Positions 52,033-61,516 of a stretch of DNA of 64,000 nt are shown here, one piece after another. Below the pieces are notes generated by a model that searched no databases, was not told the origin of the DNA, and saw only the letters and a program-made list of their open reading frames with translations. A program made the position numbers and the translations under genes. Every line of letters starts with the position of its first letter. Within the stretch, counting starts at the first letter, position 1. Source of the stretch: Pycnococcus provasolii (lineage: Eukaryota > Chlorophyta > Pseudoscourfieldiophyceae > Pseudoscourfieldiales); contig CP150549.1 in the NCBI GenBank assembly GCA_049487715.1, positions 62,001 to 126,000 of the forward strand, given 5' to 3'.

Positions 52033-52866
52033 TCACGACCCGTCAGCCGTCTCGACGACAAATTCCGTGCTGAAGATGTTTGCGAGCTTGGCGCCGTATC
52101 CGTTTCGACCACCCGTTGTTTTCTTCTCGCTGTCGTCGTAGTTGCTCGAAGTGAGCAGGTGTCCGAAGATGAGCTCGGGAACGTACACGCCCTCCTCCTT
52201 GTGCATGTCGACGGGTATGCCCGATCCGTTGTTGTATACGCTGATGGTGTTCACAGCGGTGTCAATGTCGACTGCGATGGTGTCCTGCTTGGCGTCGCGC
52301 ACCTTGTTGTCTGCGGCGTTGACAAGAATCTCGTCGAATATCTTGTAGAGTCCAGGAACGTACGTGACGTTTTTGAGCACCATGCGTTCGCTGTCGTGCA
52401 CCCACATGGTCGCCGTTGACTTTTCGATGGAGCCCACGTACGTGTCCGGTCGGAGCAGGATGTGCTCCAGCTGAGTTTTTTTCTGGTACCTCTCTTCGAT
52501 GGACATGTCGTCTGAGGGCGTAGGATCCGCGGCGTTCGCCTTGGCGGATGCAGCGAGAGGTTTCGTAGCAGCAGCTTTTGGTTTCGCGGACGCAGGTCGC
52601 GCCACTGCTGAGGACGAAGCTGAAGCTTTCGCCGACTTGGGAGCAGATGCAGCAGTAGCCGAGTTTTTCTTAGAAGCAGAAGCAGCAGCAGTTGAGTTTT
52701 TCTTAGGAGCAGCCGTTTTCTTCTTCGATGCTGCCTGCTTAGGAGCCGCAGCCGCAACAGGGGGTGCGACATTCTCCTGCGAAGCCTCCTCCATCGGGAA
52801 GTCAAAACCACCAGAGCCACCAGAGCCACCACCCCCGAGGAGTGCGAGCGCGTCGTCGAGGTCCAT
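52033..52866 (-). CDS. Truncated DNA topoisomerase II, N-terminal ATPase portion
   Basis: 277 residues from the ATG at 52864-52866. Seen: acidic and Gly-rich start, a long Ala/Lys/Ser-rich linker (about 30-120), then type IIA topoisomerase GHKL ATPase motifs: YQKKTQLEHILLRPDTYVGS, KIFDEILVNAADN (Mg/ATP-binding Asn), DIDTAVNTISVYNNGSGIPV, and TTGGRNGYGAKLANIFSTEF (ATP lid). The frame stops ten residues later, where the family continues for about 1000 more residues. No transducer, TOPRIM or cleavage domain is found. Either a 5' gene fragment or a gene whose remaining exons follow an intron with a weak donor; I see no such exons in the 500 bp downstream. Confidence 0.75.
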   Translation of the reverse strand: MDLDDALALLGGGGSGGSGGFDFPMEEASQENVAPPVAAAAPKQAASKKKTAAPKKNSTAAASASKKNSATAASAPKSAKASASSSAVARPASAKPKAAATKPLAASAKANAADPTPSDDMSIEERYQKKTQLEHILLRPDTYVGSIEKSTATMWVHDSERMVLKNVTYVPGLYKIFDEILVNAADNKVRDAKQDTIAVDIDTAVNTISVYNNGSGIPVDMHKEEGVYVPELIFGHLLTSSNYDDSEKKTTGGRNGYGAKLANIFSTEFVVETADGS

Positions 52867-53250
52867 GATTGCTTGAGAGCTATAGCTATTATTCACAAGC
52901 TAATGGCGAAGTGAAGAATGAAGAATGAAGAGTGAAGAATGAAATGAGGGGGAAAGCAGGCGAAGCTGTCACGGGGGAGTTTGAAGCCGGGAACGCGAGT
53001 CAAACCCCTCTTCCCACCCCAACCCCTTTACAAGATAAAACGCGCCCTTGACTCTGTGCTCCCCAGGACCTTGGAGGTGGTCGGACCCTCCCCGAGGCCC
53101 GAGTAACGCCCCACCTTAACGCCCCTGTGGTTTGTTCCCTCCCCCGTCCCGGCGCTGTAACTCCCTCATTTCGTCGCCAAGGTAACGGAAGACTGACTGC
53201 TCTACCAGCCTTGGTTGTTGTGCGCCGCAGACGACAGCTCACACGCAACC
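52867..53250. promoter_or_regulatory. Divergent promoter region, topoisomerase fragment and ubiquitin-like gene
   Basis: 384 bp. Short direct repeats of gaagaatgaa (about 52911-52946) lie on the left and a CT-rich leader on the right. Confidence 0.4.
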
Positions 53251-53764
53251 ATGAAGCTCACGGTGCAGCCTCGCGTGCAGAAGGAAAAGTGGTCGCTCTA
53301 CTGGAGGACCTCCATGAACACCAAGACAGGTACGCTTTTTTTTCTTGTGCTCGCTCGGCTCGGTCGTCCGAGCAACAAACGCGCTTATTTACACTCACAC
53401 GCGGTCTCCGCCTCCCCTCCTCACCCTTCCTTCTTTTCCTATTCGTCTCCCACCTACAGAACTGCTCGATCCGTTCGTCATGGACGTCACGCCGACGATG
53501 AAGTGCGCGGATGTCAAGGCGAAAATCGCTGAGCGATTCACGTGGGAACCCGTCAGTCAGCTTCTACGCCTGGAAGGATTTGAGGAGAACTGGGAACTCA
53601 TGGTGTTCGAGGGACGCGAGTGCGCGGACGACTCCACTCTGGAGGATTGCGGAATTGAGGACGGAAATACAGTCACCACCGTGCGAAAGGTTCTCGTCGC
53701 AGAAGGTTGGAAGATTGGGGGAAACGGAGATGACGACTCGGATACTGATGAGGATGATTTCTGA
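53251..53764 (+). CDS. Ubiquitin-like domain protein, two exons (intron 53330-53459)
   Basis: Exon 1 is 53251-53329 and exon 2 is 53460-53764. The intron starts gtacgc after AAGACAG and ends in a long pyrimidine tract plus cctacag. Splicing joins codons in phase and gives 127 residues. The product has a ubiquitin-like fold pattern: MDVTPTMKCADVKAKIAERF (beta-turn and helix), LLRLEGFEENWELMVFEGRE, LEDCGIEDGNTVTTVRKV (the typical L.DYGI.(D/E)G..V.....), and an acidic tail. It lacks a C-terminal GG, so it is not conjugated; it may be an adaptor. Specific function unknown. TGTAA at 53823-53827. Confidence 0.75.
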
Positions 53765-53906
53765 TGGATTCGTTCGCTGCGTGCGTTCTCACCGTTGGGG
53801 TATGGTGACTGAGTTGCCTGTTTGTAAAGAAACCAACACTCCTTGAATTTCTACGACAACGAAAATAATTGTGGCTTTGTTATGTTTGTATTGTCGTTTC
53901 AAGCTG

Positions 53907-55190
53907 CTACACACGATCCAAAATGCAACGGTACACCTCGACATTCGCACGGAGCACGTACACCTCGCGTTCCGTGGGCACGCCGAGTGGATTGCAAGCT
54001 GGGTCGAGCCAGCCCACGCTGTTGTCGTGTGCCCACTTCGACGAGTATGCCTCCGTTTCCTCAGGTGCACCAGCCCACTCGTTGTGCAGGAGGCCTGAGC
54101 TACTCGCGGGCGTTCCTCCCGTCTTACGCTCCTCGCCTCCGTTCACATTTACCACCTCGTCGTCGTCGTCGCCGTCCCCTCTGCTAGCTGCAATCACGCC
54201 GTCCACGGCGTCGTCTGCCGCTGTATCCGAGTCGGCAGGTGTCGCCGCCATGTTCTGCCAAGCGCGTGGCGCAGGGGCGCCTCGATTTTCGGGTGAGAGC
54301 GCAAAGCAGCCGTCGCCGTGCTCTTCCACCATATTCCTGATGTAACGCAGCGGCTCCGGAACGTCGCCTTGCACAACCAGGCGCCCGCCTGGCTTCAGCA
54401 CGCTTGCGATGTGCTTGACGGTTGCAGGCTGCACAACGCGCCGCTTGTAGTGCCTCTTTTTGAAGTGCGGGTCGGGGTATTGGATGGACACGAGCTGCAC
54501 GCCGCCGGGGTAGCTGCCGAGGAGGTGCTCGAGGCTTATGGTTGCGTTTCCCGACATGAAGTGTGCATTATTCACCTTGCCTGCATCCTTGAGTCTGTCC
54601 CGCCACACGAGCGCGCGGTCGACGAGCTTGGCGCGTATCTCGAGACCGAGCACGTTTGCCGCGCCCTTGAGCCTCGTCGCGCGTATCAGAACGAACCTTC
54701 CGCTTCCGCAGCCGATGTCAACCTGCAGCGGGAGAGTTGGGTCCGCAAATACGGCACCCCACCCACCCTCTGGAGGGTCTAGCAGCTTCTGGTTCTGGCT
54801 CGTCAGCGGGTTGACGTGCTGTCTCGCCTTGGCAGTCGTTCCTCTGTACAGCTGCTGCATGTTCCCAAGTTCTGCAAACTGCTCCTCGTGTCCTGTGAGC
54901 GGCGTCAAGAGTGGATTGCCCGACTTTGTGTACCTCAGGTTATCTCTCTGATCGCTCTGCTTCTGAGGCTGCTGCTGCGCTGCTTCTGCTGCGACGTGCT
55001 GGCGCTTTGCCGCCTTGGACGCGTCATCGGGGGAGGTCACCGGGGCCCCATCGGACGTCGCCGCGAGCGTTCGTTTGTTCACCACCGCACCTGGCATATT
55101 GCGAGACGCTGCTGCAACTCTCGCGGGCACACCGCACGAGACAACCGCGGAGGACGACCTGTGCAGACTTCGCCCGAGCGAGTGTAACAT
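53907..55190 (-). CDS. tRNA (guanine-N7-)-methyltransferase, TrmB/METTL1 family
   Basis: Methylates G46 in the variable loop of tRNAs using SAM. 427 residues, longer than the usual ~240-280. Seen: SAM motif DIGCGSGRF (158-166), LGLEIR for the ribose site, the family signature YPDPHFKKRHYKRRVVQ (about 238-254), GG+L motif KPGGRLVVQGD, and the C-terminal PTEREVYV box. An acidic low-complexity insert lies at about 300-350, before that box. The N-terminal ~30 residues (MLHSLGRSLHRSSSAVVSCG onward) are Ser/Arg/Ala-rich with no acids and look like an organelle transit peptide, so this may be the plastid or mitochondrial enzyme. Divergent from NagZ. Confidence 0.9.
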   Translation of the reverse strand: MLHSLGRSLHRSSSAVVSCGVPARVAAASRNMPGAVVNKRTLAATSDGAPVTSPDDASKAAKRQHVAAEAAQQQPQKQSDQRDNLRYTKSGNPLLTPLTGHEEQFAELGNMQQLYRGTTAKARQHVNPLTSQNQKLLDPPEGGWGAVFADPTLPLQVDIGCGSGRFVLIRATRLKGAANVLGLEIRAKLVDRALVWRDRLKDAGKVNNAHFMSGNATISLEHLLGSYPGGVQLVSIQYPDPHFKKRHYKRRVVQPATVKHIASVLKPGGRLVVQGDVPEPLRYIRNMVEEHGDGCFALSPENRGAPAPRAWQNMAATPADSDTAADDAVDGVIAASRGDGDDDDEVVNVNGGEERKTGGTPASSSGLLHNEWAGAPEETEAYSSKWAHDNSVGWLDPACNPLGVPTEREVYVLRANVEVYRCILDRV

Positions 55191-55421
55191 GCAACGCTGC
55201 GGCTTTTGTCACGATCGGCGACGTATCCCTCGGCGTATCTGTAGAGCCCTTGGCGGCGAAGAAGGGGAAGAATAAGAGGGGGCCGTCGGCGGCGGGCCCC
55301 GAATTCCCTTTTCTCCAACCCCTAATCTTCGTTTTCTTCAATCCCCGGATTTCTGTAGTACTTAACCTTAACTATCCAGGTTTACCTAAAATCTTCCCAG
55401 ACTTCCTCCCAGGTGGCGAGC
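55191..55421. promoter_or_regulatory. Divergent promoter, TrmB and NagZ genes
   Basis: 231 bp between head-to-head ATGs; the right half is T/C-rich on the plus strand (55310-55412). No other feature seen. Confidence 0.5.
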
Positions 55422-56579
55422 ATGGCGGACCCTCGGCCTGCGCCACCACCTGCGTCGCGCCTCGTCTTCTTCGGGTTCGACGGACACGATGTCACGCCGC
55501 ACGCCGAACGCATGGTCGCCGCCGGGTGCGGAGGCGTCGTGCTCTTCGCGCGAAACGTCGCGTCGCCCGCGCAGGTGGCGTCGCTCTCCATGCGACTGAA
55601 GAGGCTCGCGCTGAAAAGAACGCCGAACAACAGGAGACTGCTCGTGCTCATCGACCAAGAGGGTGGTCGCGTACAGCGCATAAAATCGCCGGCGACGATT
55701 GTCCCAGCTATGAGGGACGTGGGCGCTTCAAACAAGCCGCCACACGCCGCAAGCCAGGTGGGACGAGTGCTCGGAACGGAGCTGCGTGCCATGGGCGTCG
55801 ACGTCAACTTCGCACCCGTCGCGGACGTCGACACGAATCCAGATAATCCTGTCATCGGAGCGCGCGCGTTCTCGCGCGACTCGCAAGTCGTAGGTGGAGC
55901 TGCAGCGGCATTCGTTCGCGCGCAGCAAGCGTGCGGTGTCGCGGCGGTGGCGAAGCACTGGCCAGGTCACGGGGACACGTCAAAGGATACGCACGTTGGA
56001 GCGTGCACTGTGCCGCATAGCCTCAAGCGCCTCAGCAGCGTGGAGTTCCCACCATTCGCAAAGGCTGCCAACGCCGGCGTTGCGGGCATGCTCGTCGCGC
56101 ACGTGTCGTGCCCTGCGCTCAAGTCTGGCGACGAGTATGCGGGCGTGAGGGACGACGGCAAGCTGCCCGCGACGCTCTCCCGAGGCGCTGTCGACGCACT
56201 CCGACGCATTAGCGGTGCGAATGAACGCTACCGAGGCGTCGTATTCACGGATGACATGGAGATGGGTGCGATGGTCAAGAACTACGGGGTCGCGCTCGCG
56301 TCCGCTGCCGCCGTCGCGGCGGGATGCGACGCCATTTTGATGTGCCACGGCGAACAGAGGCAGAAGGATGCGATTGATTCGATCACCGACGCGGCAGCGA
56401 GCGGCGTGATTTCGGAGCAGCGAATGGCTGAAGCTCACGCGAACCTCGACGCTTTGATGGACCGCTACTGCGCGCCTCCTCCCATGGAGGCGCCGAATGC
56501 AGAGCACGTTCTGACGATCGTGGGCAGCGCCGAAAACCGGCGAATCGTCGAGGCTCTGCTTCGCGACGGCGGCAAATAA
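55422..56579 (+). CDS. GH3 beta-N-acetylhexosaminidase, bacterial NagZ type
   Basis: 385 residues, a complete single-domain GH3 enzyme like bacterial NagZ (~340). Seen: GGVVLFARN near the start, VLIDQEGGRVQR, VNFAPVADVDTNPDNPVIG, SRDSQVV, the NagZ-specific KHWPGHGDTSKDTH loop (178-191, with the catalytic acid/base Asp-His dyad), MLVAHVSCPAL, and VFTDDMEMGAM (nucleophile Asp, about 277-278). All active-site elements are present. No signal or transit peptide is obvious, so cytosolic. In bacteria NagZ removes GlcNAc from muropeptides; in a green alga it may act on chitin- or N-glycan-derived GlcNAc, or on plastid-associated peptidoglycan remnants. TGTAA at 56587-56591. Confidence 0.9.
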   Translation: MADPRPAPPPASRLVFFGFDGHDVTPHAERMVAAGCGGVVLFARNVASPAQVASLSMRLKRLALKRTPNNRRLLVLIDQEGGRVQRIKSPATIVPAMRDVGASNKPPHAASQVGRVLGTELRAMGVDVNFAPVADVDTNPDNPVIGARAFSRDSQVVGGAAAAFVRAQQACGVAAVAKHWPGHGDTSKDTHVGACTVPHSLKRLSSVEFPPFAKAANAGVAGMLVAHVSCPALKSGDEYAGVRDDGKLPATLSRGAVDALRRISGANERYRGVVFTDDMEMGAMVKNYGVALASAAAVAAGCDAILMCHGEQRQKDAIDSITDAAASGVISEQRMAEAHANLDALMDRYCAPPPMEAPNAEHVLTIVGSAENRRIVEALLRDGGK

Positions 56580-56998
56580 CTATATATGTAACGTACTGAA
56601 TATACATTATGTAACCAACCTGAAGGTTATGCGGGTAACTTAAGTATCTCCCAACAAAAATCCGTCGAGTACTGCAATATTCACCCAAGAGAATGCAAGA
56701 AGCATCATTGCAAGCATAATTGCAAGCACGGCCTGTGTTTTTGTAGGTTGATTAAGGTGGTCAAGACAAGGGGAACCAACCTTGAGACTTGTTGAAGCTA
56801 TGTACGTGCAAGAACGACGGAAGGATTAGGGTAGCGGCCGGTCAATGAGGCGGACACTCGGACAGGCATGCAAGGGCAAGGGGTGGGAAAAAGTGCACCC
56901 GTGGGGTTAGCAGGGAAAAGTGCGCCACTTTTCGTCCCTATTTGGATCGCGGGATGATAGAAGGGGAAGGGGTCAAGAAGGGGACGAAGGAAATATGA
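56580..56998. other. Intergenic, AT-richer 3' region then promoter
   Basis: 419 bp. Contains tatatatgtaacgtac near 56581-56596 and short direct repeats (gcaagcat, 56711-56728). No gene seen. Confidence 0.45.
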
Positions 56999-58024
56999 AT
57001 GCGAGGCGCAGATTTCCCCTCCCCAAGCCTGACGCGTGGTTTGCGTGGTCCTTATCTTTTTCCCCCTTTTCCGCACGCGGCGAACTCCGCCCCGGACATC
57101 GCAACCGCCTACGCCGAGGCCGATCTTGCTTGCAAGCAGATGAGCGGCGTCGCGCGAACAACCACGCTCTGCGCGATCGCGAGTGCAACCACGACGACGA
57201 AAACCAGCGCGACGAAGACGCGACGCACAAGAGCTGCAAAGAAAAAGACGAAGGACCTACGATCGGTCGTCACGCAATGGCGTACGGAAGGCGTGCCTCT
57301 GAAGAACTTGCCAATGGAGTACCTCGCGCGTCTCGAGGGCGTTGACTACGTGAAACGTTCGTCCGTGACGGCAGTAGGGAAAACGCTCAAGGAAGCTGAC
57401 GAAACGAACGTGCAAAGTGAGCTTAGAGACCGTATGCTTGCAGACGCATTGCGAGAAGAGACGGGTGCTCGAGCTGACGATGAGGCGGCAAACGACTTGC
57501 TCGCTGTCGCGGCTGCTGTCGTCATGGTAGCAGATGGCTTGCTCGACGAGGGGCACAACGTCGTCACACCTCACAGCTGGCCCGCACCGACGTCGTTCGC
57601 TGGAAAACCGCGCACGGAGAACACGGCAGCAAAGGACATTTCGTCGTATGTCCACTCGCTCGTCCATCGGTCGGAGGGCATCAACGAGGGTGAATTTGGA
57701 ACAGGATTCAACAACAGTCGGTTTTGGATTCGCAGTGCCGGCAACCAGCCAGTCTTCCCGCACGTTCTGGAATTCGCCCGCGATATCGCAGAGGCCGTGG
57801 ACTCGGAACGCGCGAAGGAAGCGGTTGACGCCATGGGAGAAGAGTGGTCTCCGCTTGCATTCGGGAAACTCTGTGAGCAGACGATCAAGTCTCATGGGAG
57901 AAAGCTGAAGCAGGCACGCGCATCTTCGGAGCCCCTTCTTACATTCTGCGAACGTGTGCAAGGTTATGAAATGGCTTGTATCGTCGAATACTGCGTTGAA
58001 CAGGCAGGCGGATCGCTCAAGTAA
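56999..58024 (+). CDS. Hypothetical protein, 341 aa
   Basis: Not recognised. The first ATG is at 56999; an internal ATG at 57140 is also possible. Residues 1-90 are Ala/Thr/Lys/Arg-rich and could be a transit peptide or disordered tail. Residues 90-341 are well-ordered in composition, mainly helical: LPMEYLARLEGVDYVKRSSV, DLLAVAAAVVMVADGLLDEG, FNNSRFWIRSAGNQPVFPHV and CERVQGYEMACIVEYCVEQA. No membrane segment, no metal-binding cluster. The convergent CobW gene ends 28 bp after its stop. Confidence 0.6.
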   Translation: MRGADFPSPSLTRGLRGPYLFPPFPHAANSAPDIATAYAEADLACKQMSGVARTTTLCAIASATTTTKTSATKTRRTRAAKKKTKDLRSVVTQWRTEGVPLKNLPMEYLARLEGVDYVKRSSVTAVGKTLKEADETNVQSELRDRMLADALREETGARADDEAANDLLAVAAAVVMVADGLLDEGHNVVTPHSWPAPTSFAGKPRTENTAAKDISSYVHSLVHRSEGINEGEFGTGFNNSRFWIRSAGNQPVFPHVLEFARDIAEAVDSERAKEAVDAMGEEWSPLAFGKLCEQTIKSHGRKLKQARASSEPLLTFCERVQGYEMACIVEYCVEQAGGSLK

Positions 58025-58052
58025 AAGATTGTGCAATTTTCAATTCTTGTTT

Positions 58053-59477
58053 TTACAATTCTACACGATCCATCATCGACATGAGGACGTCCGCAGCCAC
58101 TCGAGAGAGCGCGGCGCATGCGTCGACCCCCTCGGGTAGCGCATTTGGAATAAGAAGCATCCATTCGTCATCCTCGGGGCAAAGGTAAACGCCGTCGGTG
58201 ACACCGACGCGTTCCGCGAGCGCATCATTCGCCGCCGCGACGACATCTGGCGGCAAATTCCCCAATGGACGTAGGTGACCTGATAGCCGCAGGCGCACAC
58301 CATCGCCTGCGAGAGGCGCAACAACGAAGCGCGCGTCAGCGTCGAGGCGACAGTGAGCAAGTTGAACCGCCGTCGCCATGCCGTTCGCGTTGCCACCGTC
58401 GTCGACACACGCGTTGAGCTTTCCCACGAGCTCGTCGCACCTTAGCGCTGCACCTATGAACACAAGGCGTGTGGTACAGTCCTCCGTCGCTTCATGCTTT
58501 GCGAATCGAACACGCGCGCCCACAACCTGGATGCTCAATCGAATGCCGCTTTCGACTCGCACAAATCCTTTTGCTCGAAGCACCTCCATCCCTGATTCGC
58601 GAAGCAGCCATCGCAGCGTGTACAGGAAAAGCGCGAGATTCATGCAAGACTCTGATTGGAATGTGGTGGTAGCCAATCTGTCCTGCTGAAGGTGGTGCAA
58701 CGCCATCATCGGCGTAGGCGTAAGCGTGGGTGCGGCGATAAATCCGTCGTCGTTGTCGTCGTCGTCGTTGTTGTTGTTGTTGTTGTTGTCTTGTGGTGAC
58801 GAAGCAAACAGAGCAGCCAGCGGCACTCGTCCGTGATCGCAACGCAGTAAGCGCGCCTGAGGCGCATATTTCTCCGCGAGATTGCGCGTACGCCTCTGCT
58901 GTTCTTCCGTGGTGACGTCGCACTTGCTCATAAGCACGACGTCCGCGCGTGCGAGCTGGCTTTGAAAGGATACCGACTTGCAGACGGATTCGTCGTCCGC
59001 CGCACCTGCGTCAAGCATGGCAACGACAACGTCGAGTTCCACAAGGCTTCGTACTGCAGGTGACGTCGCCAAGCTTGCGATGAGCGGCGCAGGGTCGCTC
59101 GCGCCTGACGTTTCGACGACGATGTATCGCGGTGTTGGACCGTCATCAGAGCTGACGACATCACGGATCGCCTTCTCAAACCCGCCTCTTTGCGTGCAGC
59201 ACACGCATCCTGCGGTTATTTGTTGCAGATCGCTGGAAGGTGCTCCAGAGTGTGCCGACGCCGCCGCTATGTTGACTGCGTCTACGTCCAGTTCGGACAG
59301 CTCGTTGACGATGATTGCGAGTCGCCGTTGTTCTGTCGACTTGAGCGGGGATGCTGCGTTGACAAGGTTTGTGATGAGCGTCGTCTTTCCCGCGCCGAGG
59401 TATCCTGTGAGCACCATGAGCGGCACGCGTGTATCCAAGAACGTGTCGTCGCGGTGCCGCCATGTTATGCGTGGCAT
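58053..59477 (-). CDS. CobW/COG0523-family GTPase (putative metallochaperone)
   Basis: 474 residues. Seen: Walker A GYLGAGKTT (25-33), NEL and DVDAVNI in the switch region, the metal-binding CxCC motif GCVCC (90-94), VETSGASDPAPL (Walker B-like), SKCD (183-186, in place of NKxD), an Asn/Asp run (about 232-245) from a GTT/GTC microsatellite, then a C-terminal CobW_C domain with RLVFIGA. COG0523 proteins hand zinc or other metals to client enzymes in a GTP-dependent way; ZNG1 is the best-known case. The client here is unknown. The stop TAA overlaps TGTAA (58053-58057). Divergent from the sulfate-transporter ATPase gene. Confidence 0.88.
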   Translation of the reverse strand: MPRITWRHRDDTFLDTRVPLMVLTGYLGAGKTTLITNLVNAASPLKSTEQRRLAIIVNELSELDVDAVNIAAASAHSGAPSSDLQQITAGCVCCTQRGGFEKAIRDVVSSDDGPTPRYIVVETSGASDPAPLIASLATSPAVRSLVELDVVVAMLDAGAADDESVCKSVSFQSQLARADVVLMSKCDVTTEEQQRRTRNLAEKYAPQARLLRCDHGRVPLAALFASSPQDNNNNNNNDDDDNDDGFIAAPTLTPTPMMALHHLQQDRLATTTFQSESCMNLALFLYTLRWLLRESGMEVLRAKGFVRVESGIRLSIQVVGARVRFAKHEATEDCTTRLVFIGAALRCDELVGKLNACVDDGGNANGMATAVQLAHCRLDADARFVVAPLAGDGVRLRLSGHLRPLGNLPPDVVAAANDALAERVGVTDGVYLCPEDDEWMLLIPNALPEGVDACAALSRVAADVLMSMMDRVEL

Positions 59478-60016
59478 GTATCAGTAAGTGCTTTATTAAG
59501 GGTAGGGACAGAAGGAGCGCAACCAACCCCGAACGCCTTCTCTGAAAAAAAGGACAGGAGTTTTTAGGGGTTGGCAGGACCTGGCAGTCTGGGACAAACC
59601 TCGTCCTCGTCCTTCTCTCTCCCTTGCATTCTCCTGACGTTCGTTCTTTCCAGAGCGCCTCTCTTGCTTGCACTGCCCTTGCTCGCCTTCCTACATGGTC
59701 AGCAAGACGATGGTCGGCAATGCACCACAGGAGACGAAAGGGAGTTTTACCTTTTTTAATTAGACTCGTCTTCTTCGTGCTTGTTTTTGTGCGGTGAAAG
59801 GTGGTGGTCAGTGGATAGCTCCATGGGGTCCCCTTTGCGTCCCTTTTCTGGCGTCCCTTTTTCCCCTCCTCCTTCGTCCACCCCTCCTTCCTTCTCCTCG
59901 TCCGTCCTCGTCCTGCCCTCCTTCCCATCGCGAACGCCACGGCCCCGCCCCTTCCCCACCGCCCATCGAGCGGCGCAGCATCTCGAGTGCACGCTTTTTT
60001 TACAGATAACGCAAGT
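59478..60016. promoter_or_regulatory. Divergent promoter, CobW and CysA genes, long pyrimidine-rich leader
   Basis: 539 bp; the plus strand between about 59600 and 59980 is mostly C and T, the same leader type seen before other genes here. No ORF of note. Confidence 0.5.
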
Positions 60017-61336
60017 ATGCAGAGAGCTCCCGCGTGCAAGGCGAACGCAAGGGGCGGCAAGTTCGCCCTTAAGGGGCCGCAACGAGCGCACTTAAGGCCT
60101 GCGGCGCTGCGTCACCCACAGTCAGCACGAGCGGCGCTTGTCGAGTCGCCGACGTCCACATCGGGCGACACGGGCATGAACGGGAACGGACACCTCGTCT
60201 CCATGGACCAGATGGGAGGCACGCAGGTATCTGTCAGCGGTTTAAGGCGCGAGTACAAGACCGAGAAAGGCATCTTCGTCGCCATCGACGACGTCAGCCT
60301 CGACATCACGCCGAACCAAATCACCGCGCTGCTCGGGCCGTCAGGAAGCGGAAAGACGACGTTCATGCGCCTCATCAGCGGACTCGACACCGTAACATCG
60401 GGAAACATTACGTTCGACGGCGTCGACGTCACAGACCTGCCCGTGCAGGAGCGAGAGTGCGGCTTTGTGTTCCAGAACTACGCGCTGTGGAACCACAAGA
60501 CGGTGCTCGAGAACATCATGTTCGGCGTGGAGATTAAGCACAAGCGAGGCCTGCTGAAGGAGCTCGACGCGCGCAAACGCGCGGAGGAGCTGCTTAAGCT
60601 CGTTCAGCTTGATGGACTCGGCGACCGATACCCGCGCCAACTGAGCGGAGGACAGCGGCAGCGTGTCGCACTTGCGCGTTCTCTTGCGTACAAGCCGAGG
60701 TTGCTTTTCCTCGACGAACCGTTCGGCGCGCTCGACGCCGTCGTGCGGAAGGACCTGCGTGCTTGGATGAAGGAACTCATGAGTACCATTGACATCACGT
60801 GCATTCTCGTCACGCACGACCAGGAGGAAGCGCGCGACCTGGCGGAAGAAATCATCGTGTTCAACAAGGGGCGGGTGGAGCAGATTGGAACGGCGGAGGA
60901 AATTGCGGAGTCACCTCAAACGCCGTTCGTGAAGAATTTTACGTCAATGTCATCCGTGCTGGCCTCGAACAACATGCTCGTTCGCAACAGTTCGTTCCGA
61001 ACAAGCAAGCCGAGCGTGCTCGTGGACCCCAAGGATGTGGAAGTGTATTCAGAGCGGCCGACGGATGGCCCGGCGCGCCGCGCGGTGACCTGCACTGTGA
61101 AGCACCGCGTGAACCTTGGCTGGGAGGTGATTTACGAAGTGATGCTCAAAGAGGGTGATTTGCTGGAAAAGCGATACCCTCGCGCCGAGGATCCCGACTT
61201 CGACGTCGGCGAGACGCTTTACGCGTACGCTCCGCCGCTCGCCTTCATGTCGTTCGTTTCTGAGGACCTAACAACGATCAGCAAGCCTCAGGCACTGCCA
61301 GCGGCGTCGGCGGCGAACCTGACGTTCGACGAATAG
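60017..61336 (+). CDS. cysA: Chloroplast sulfate/thiosulfate ABC transporter ATPase, CysA type
   Basis: ATP-binding subunit that powers sulfate import across the chloroplast envelope, partnered in green algae by SulP-type permeases and a sulfate-binding protein. 439 residues: basic, Ala/Arg-rich transit peptide (about 1-45), then an ABC domain with Walker A GPSGSGKTT (107-115), Q-loop FQNYAL, signature LSGGQRQRVALARSL (209-223), Walker B LLFLDEPFGALD (229-240) and switch His VTHDQEEA. A C-terminal regulatory region (about 310-430) follows. ALWNHKTV in place of ALFRHMTV is a small departure. ATG at 60017 is the first in frame. Needed for Cys and Met synthesis in the plastid. Confidence 0.92.
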   Translation: MQRAPACKANARGGKFALKGPQRAHLRPAALRHPQSARAALVESPTSTSGDTGMNGNGHLVSMDQMGGTQVSVSGLRREYKTEKGIFVAIDDVSLDITPNQITALLGPSGSGKTTFMRLISGLDTVTSGNITFDGVDVTDLPVQERECGFVFQNYALWNHKTVLENIMFGVEIKHKRGLLKELDARKRAEELLKLVQLDGLGDRYPRQLSGGQRQRVALARSLAYKPRLLFLDEPFGALDAVVRKDLRAWMKELMSTIDITCILVTHDQEEARDLAEEIIVFNKGRVEQIGTAEEIAESPQTPFVKNFTSMSSVLASNNMLVRNSSFRTSKPSVLVDPKDVEVYSERPTDGPARRAVTCTVKHRVNLGWEVIYEVMLKEGDLLEKRYPRAEDPDFDVGETLYAYAPPLAFMSFVSEDLTTISKPQALPAASAANLTFDE

Positions 61337-61516
61337 TAGGCCGGAGAGGAGAGAGAGACTCCTTTGAGCGCGTTTTTTAAAAAAATGAGTTAAGTTACAT
61401 ACATAAGTTACATAGTTGGAACCCGTAGTAAAAAACAAAATTTGAGATTCGGGGTTTTGGTCGTAGCAAACCCGATCATCTCACTCTGCGCGTCCATCCT
61501 TGCGCCCAAACAACCT

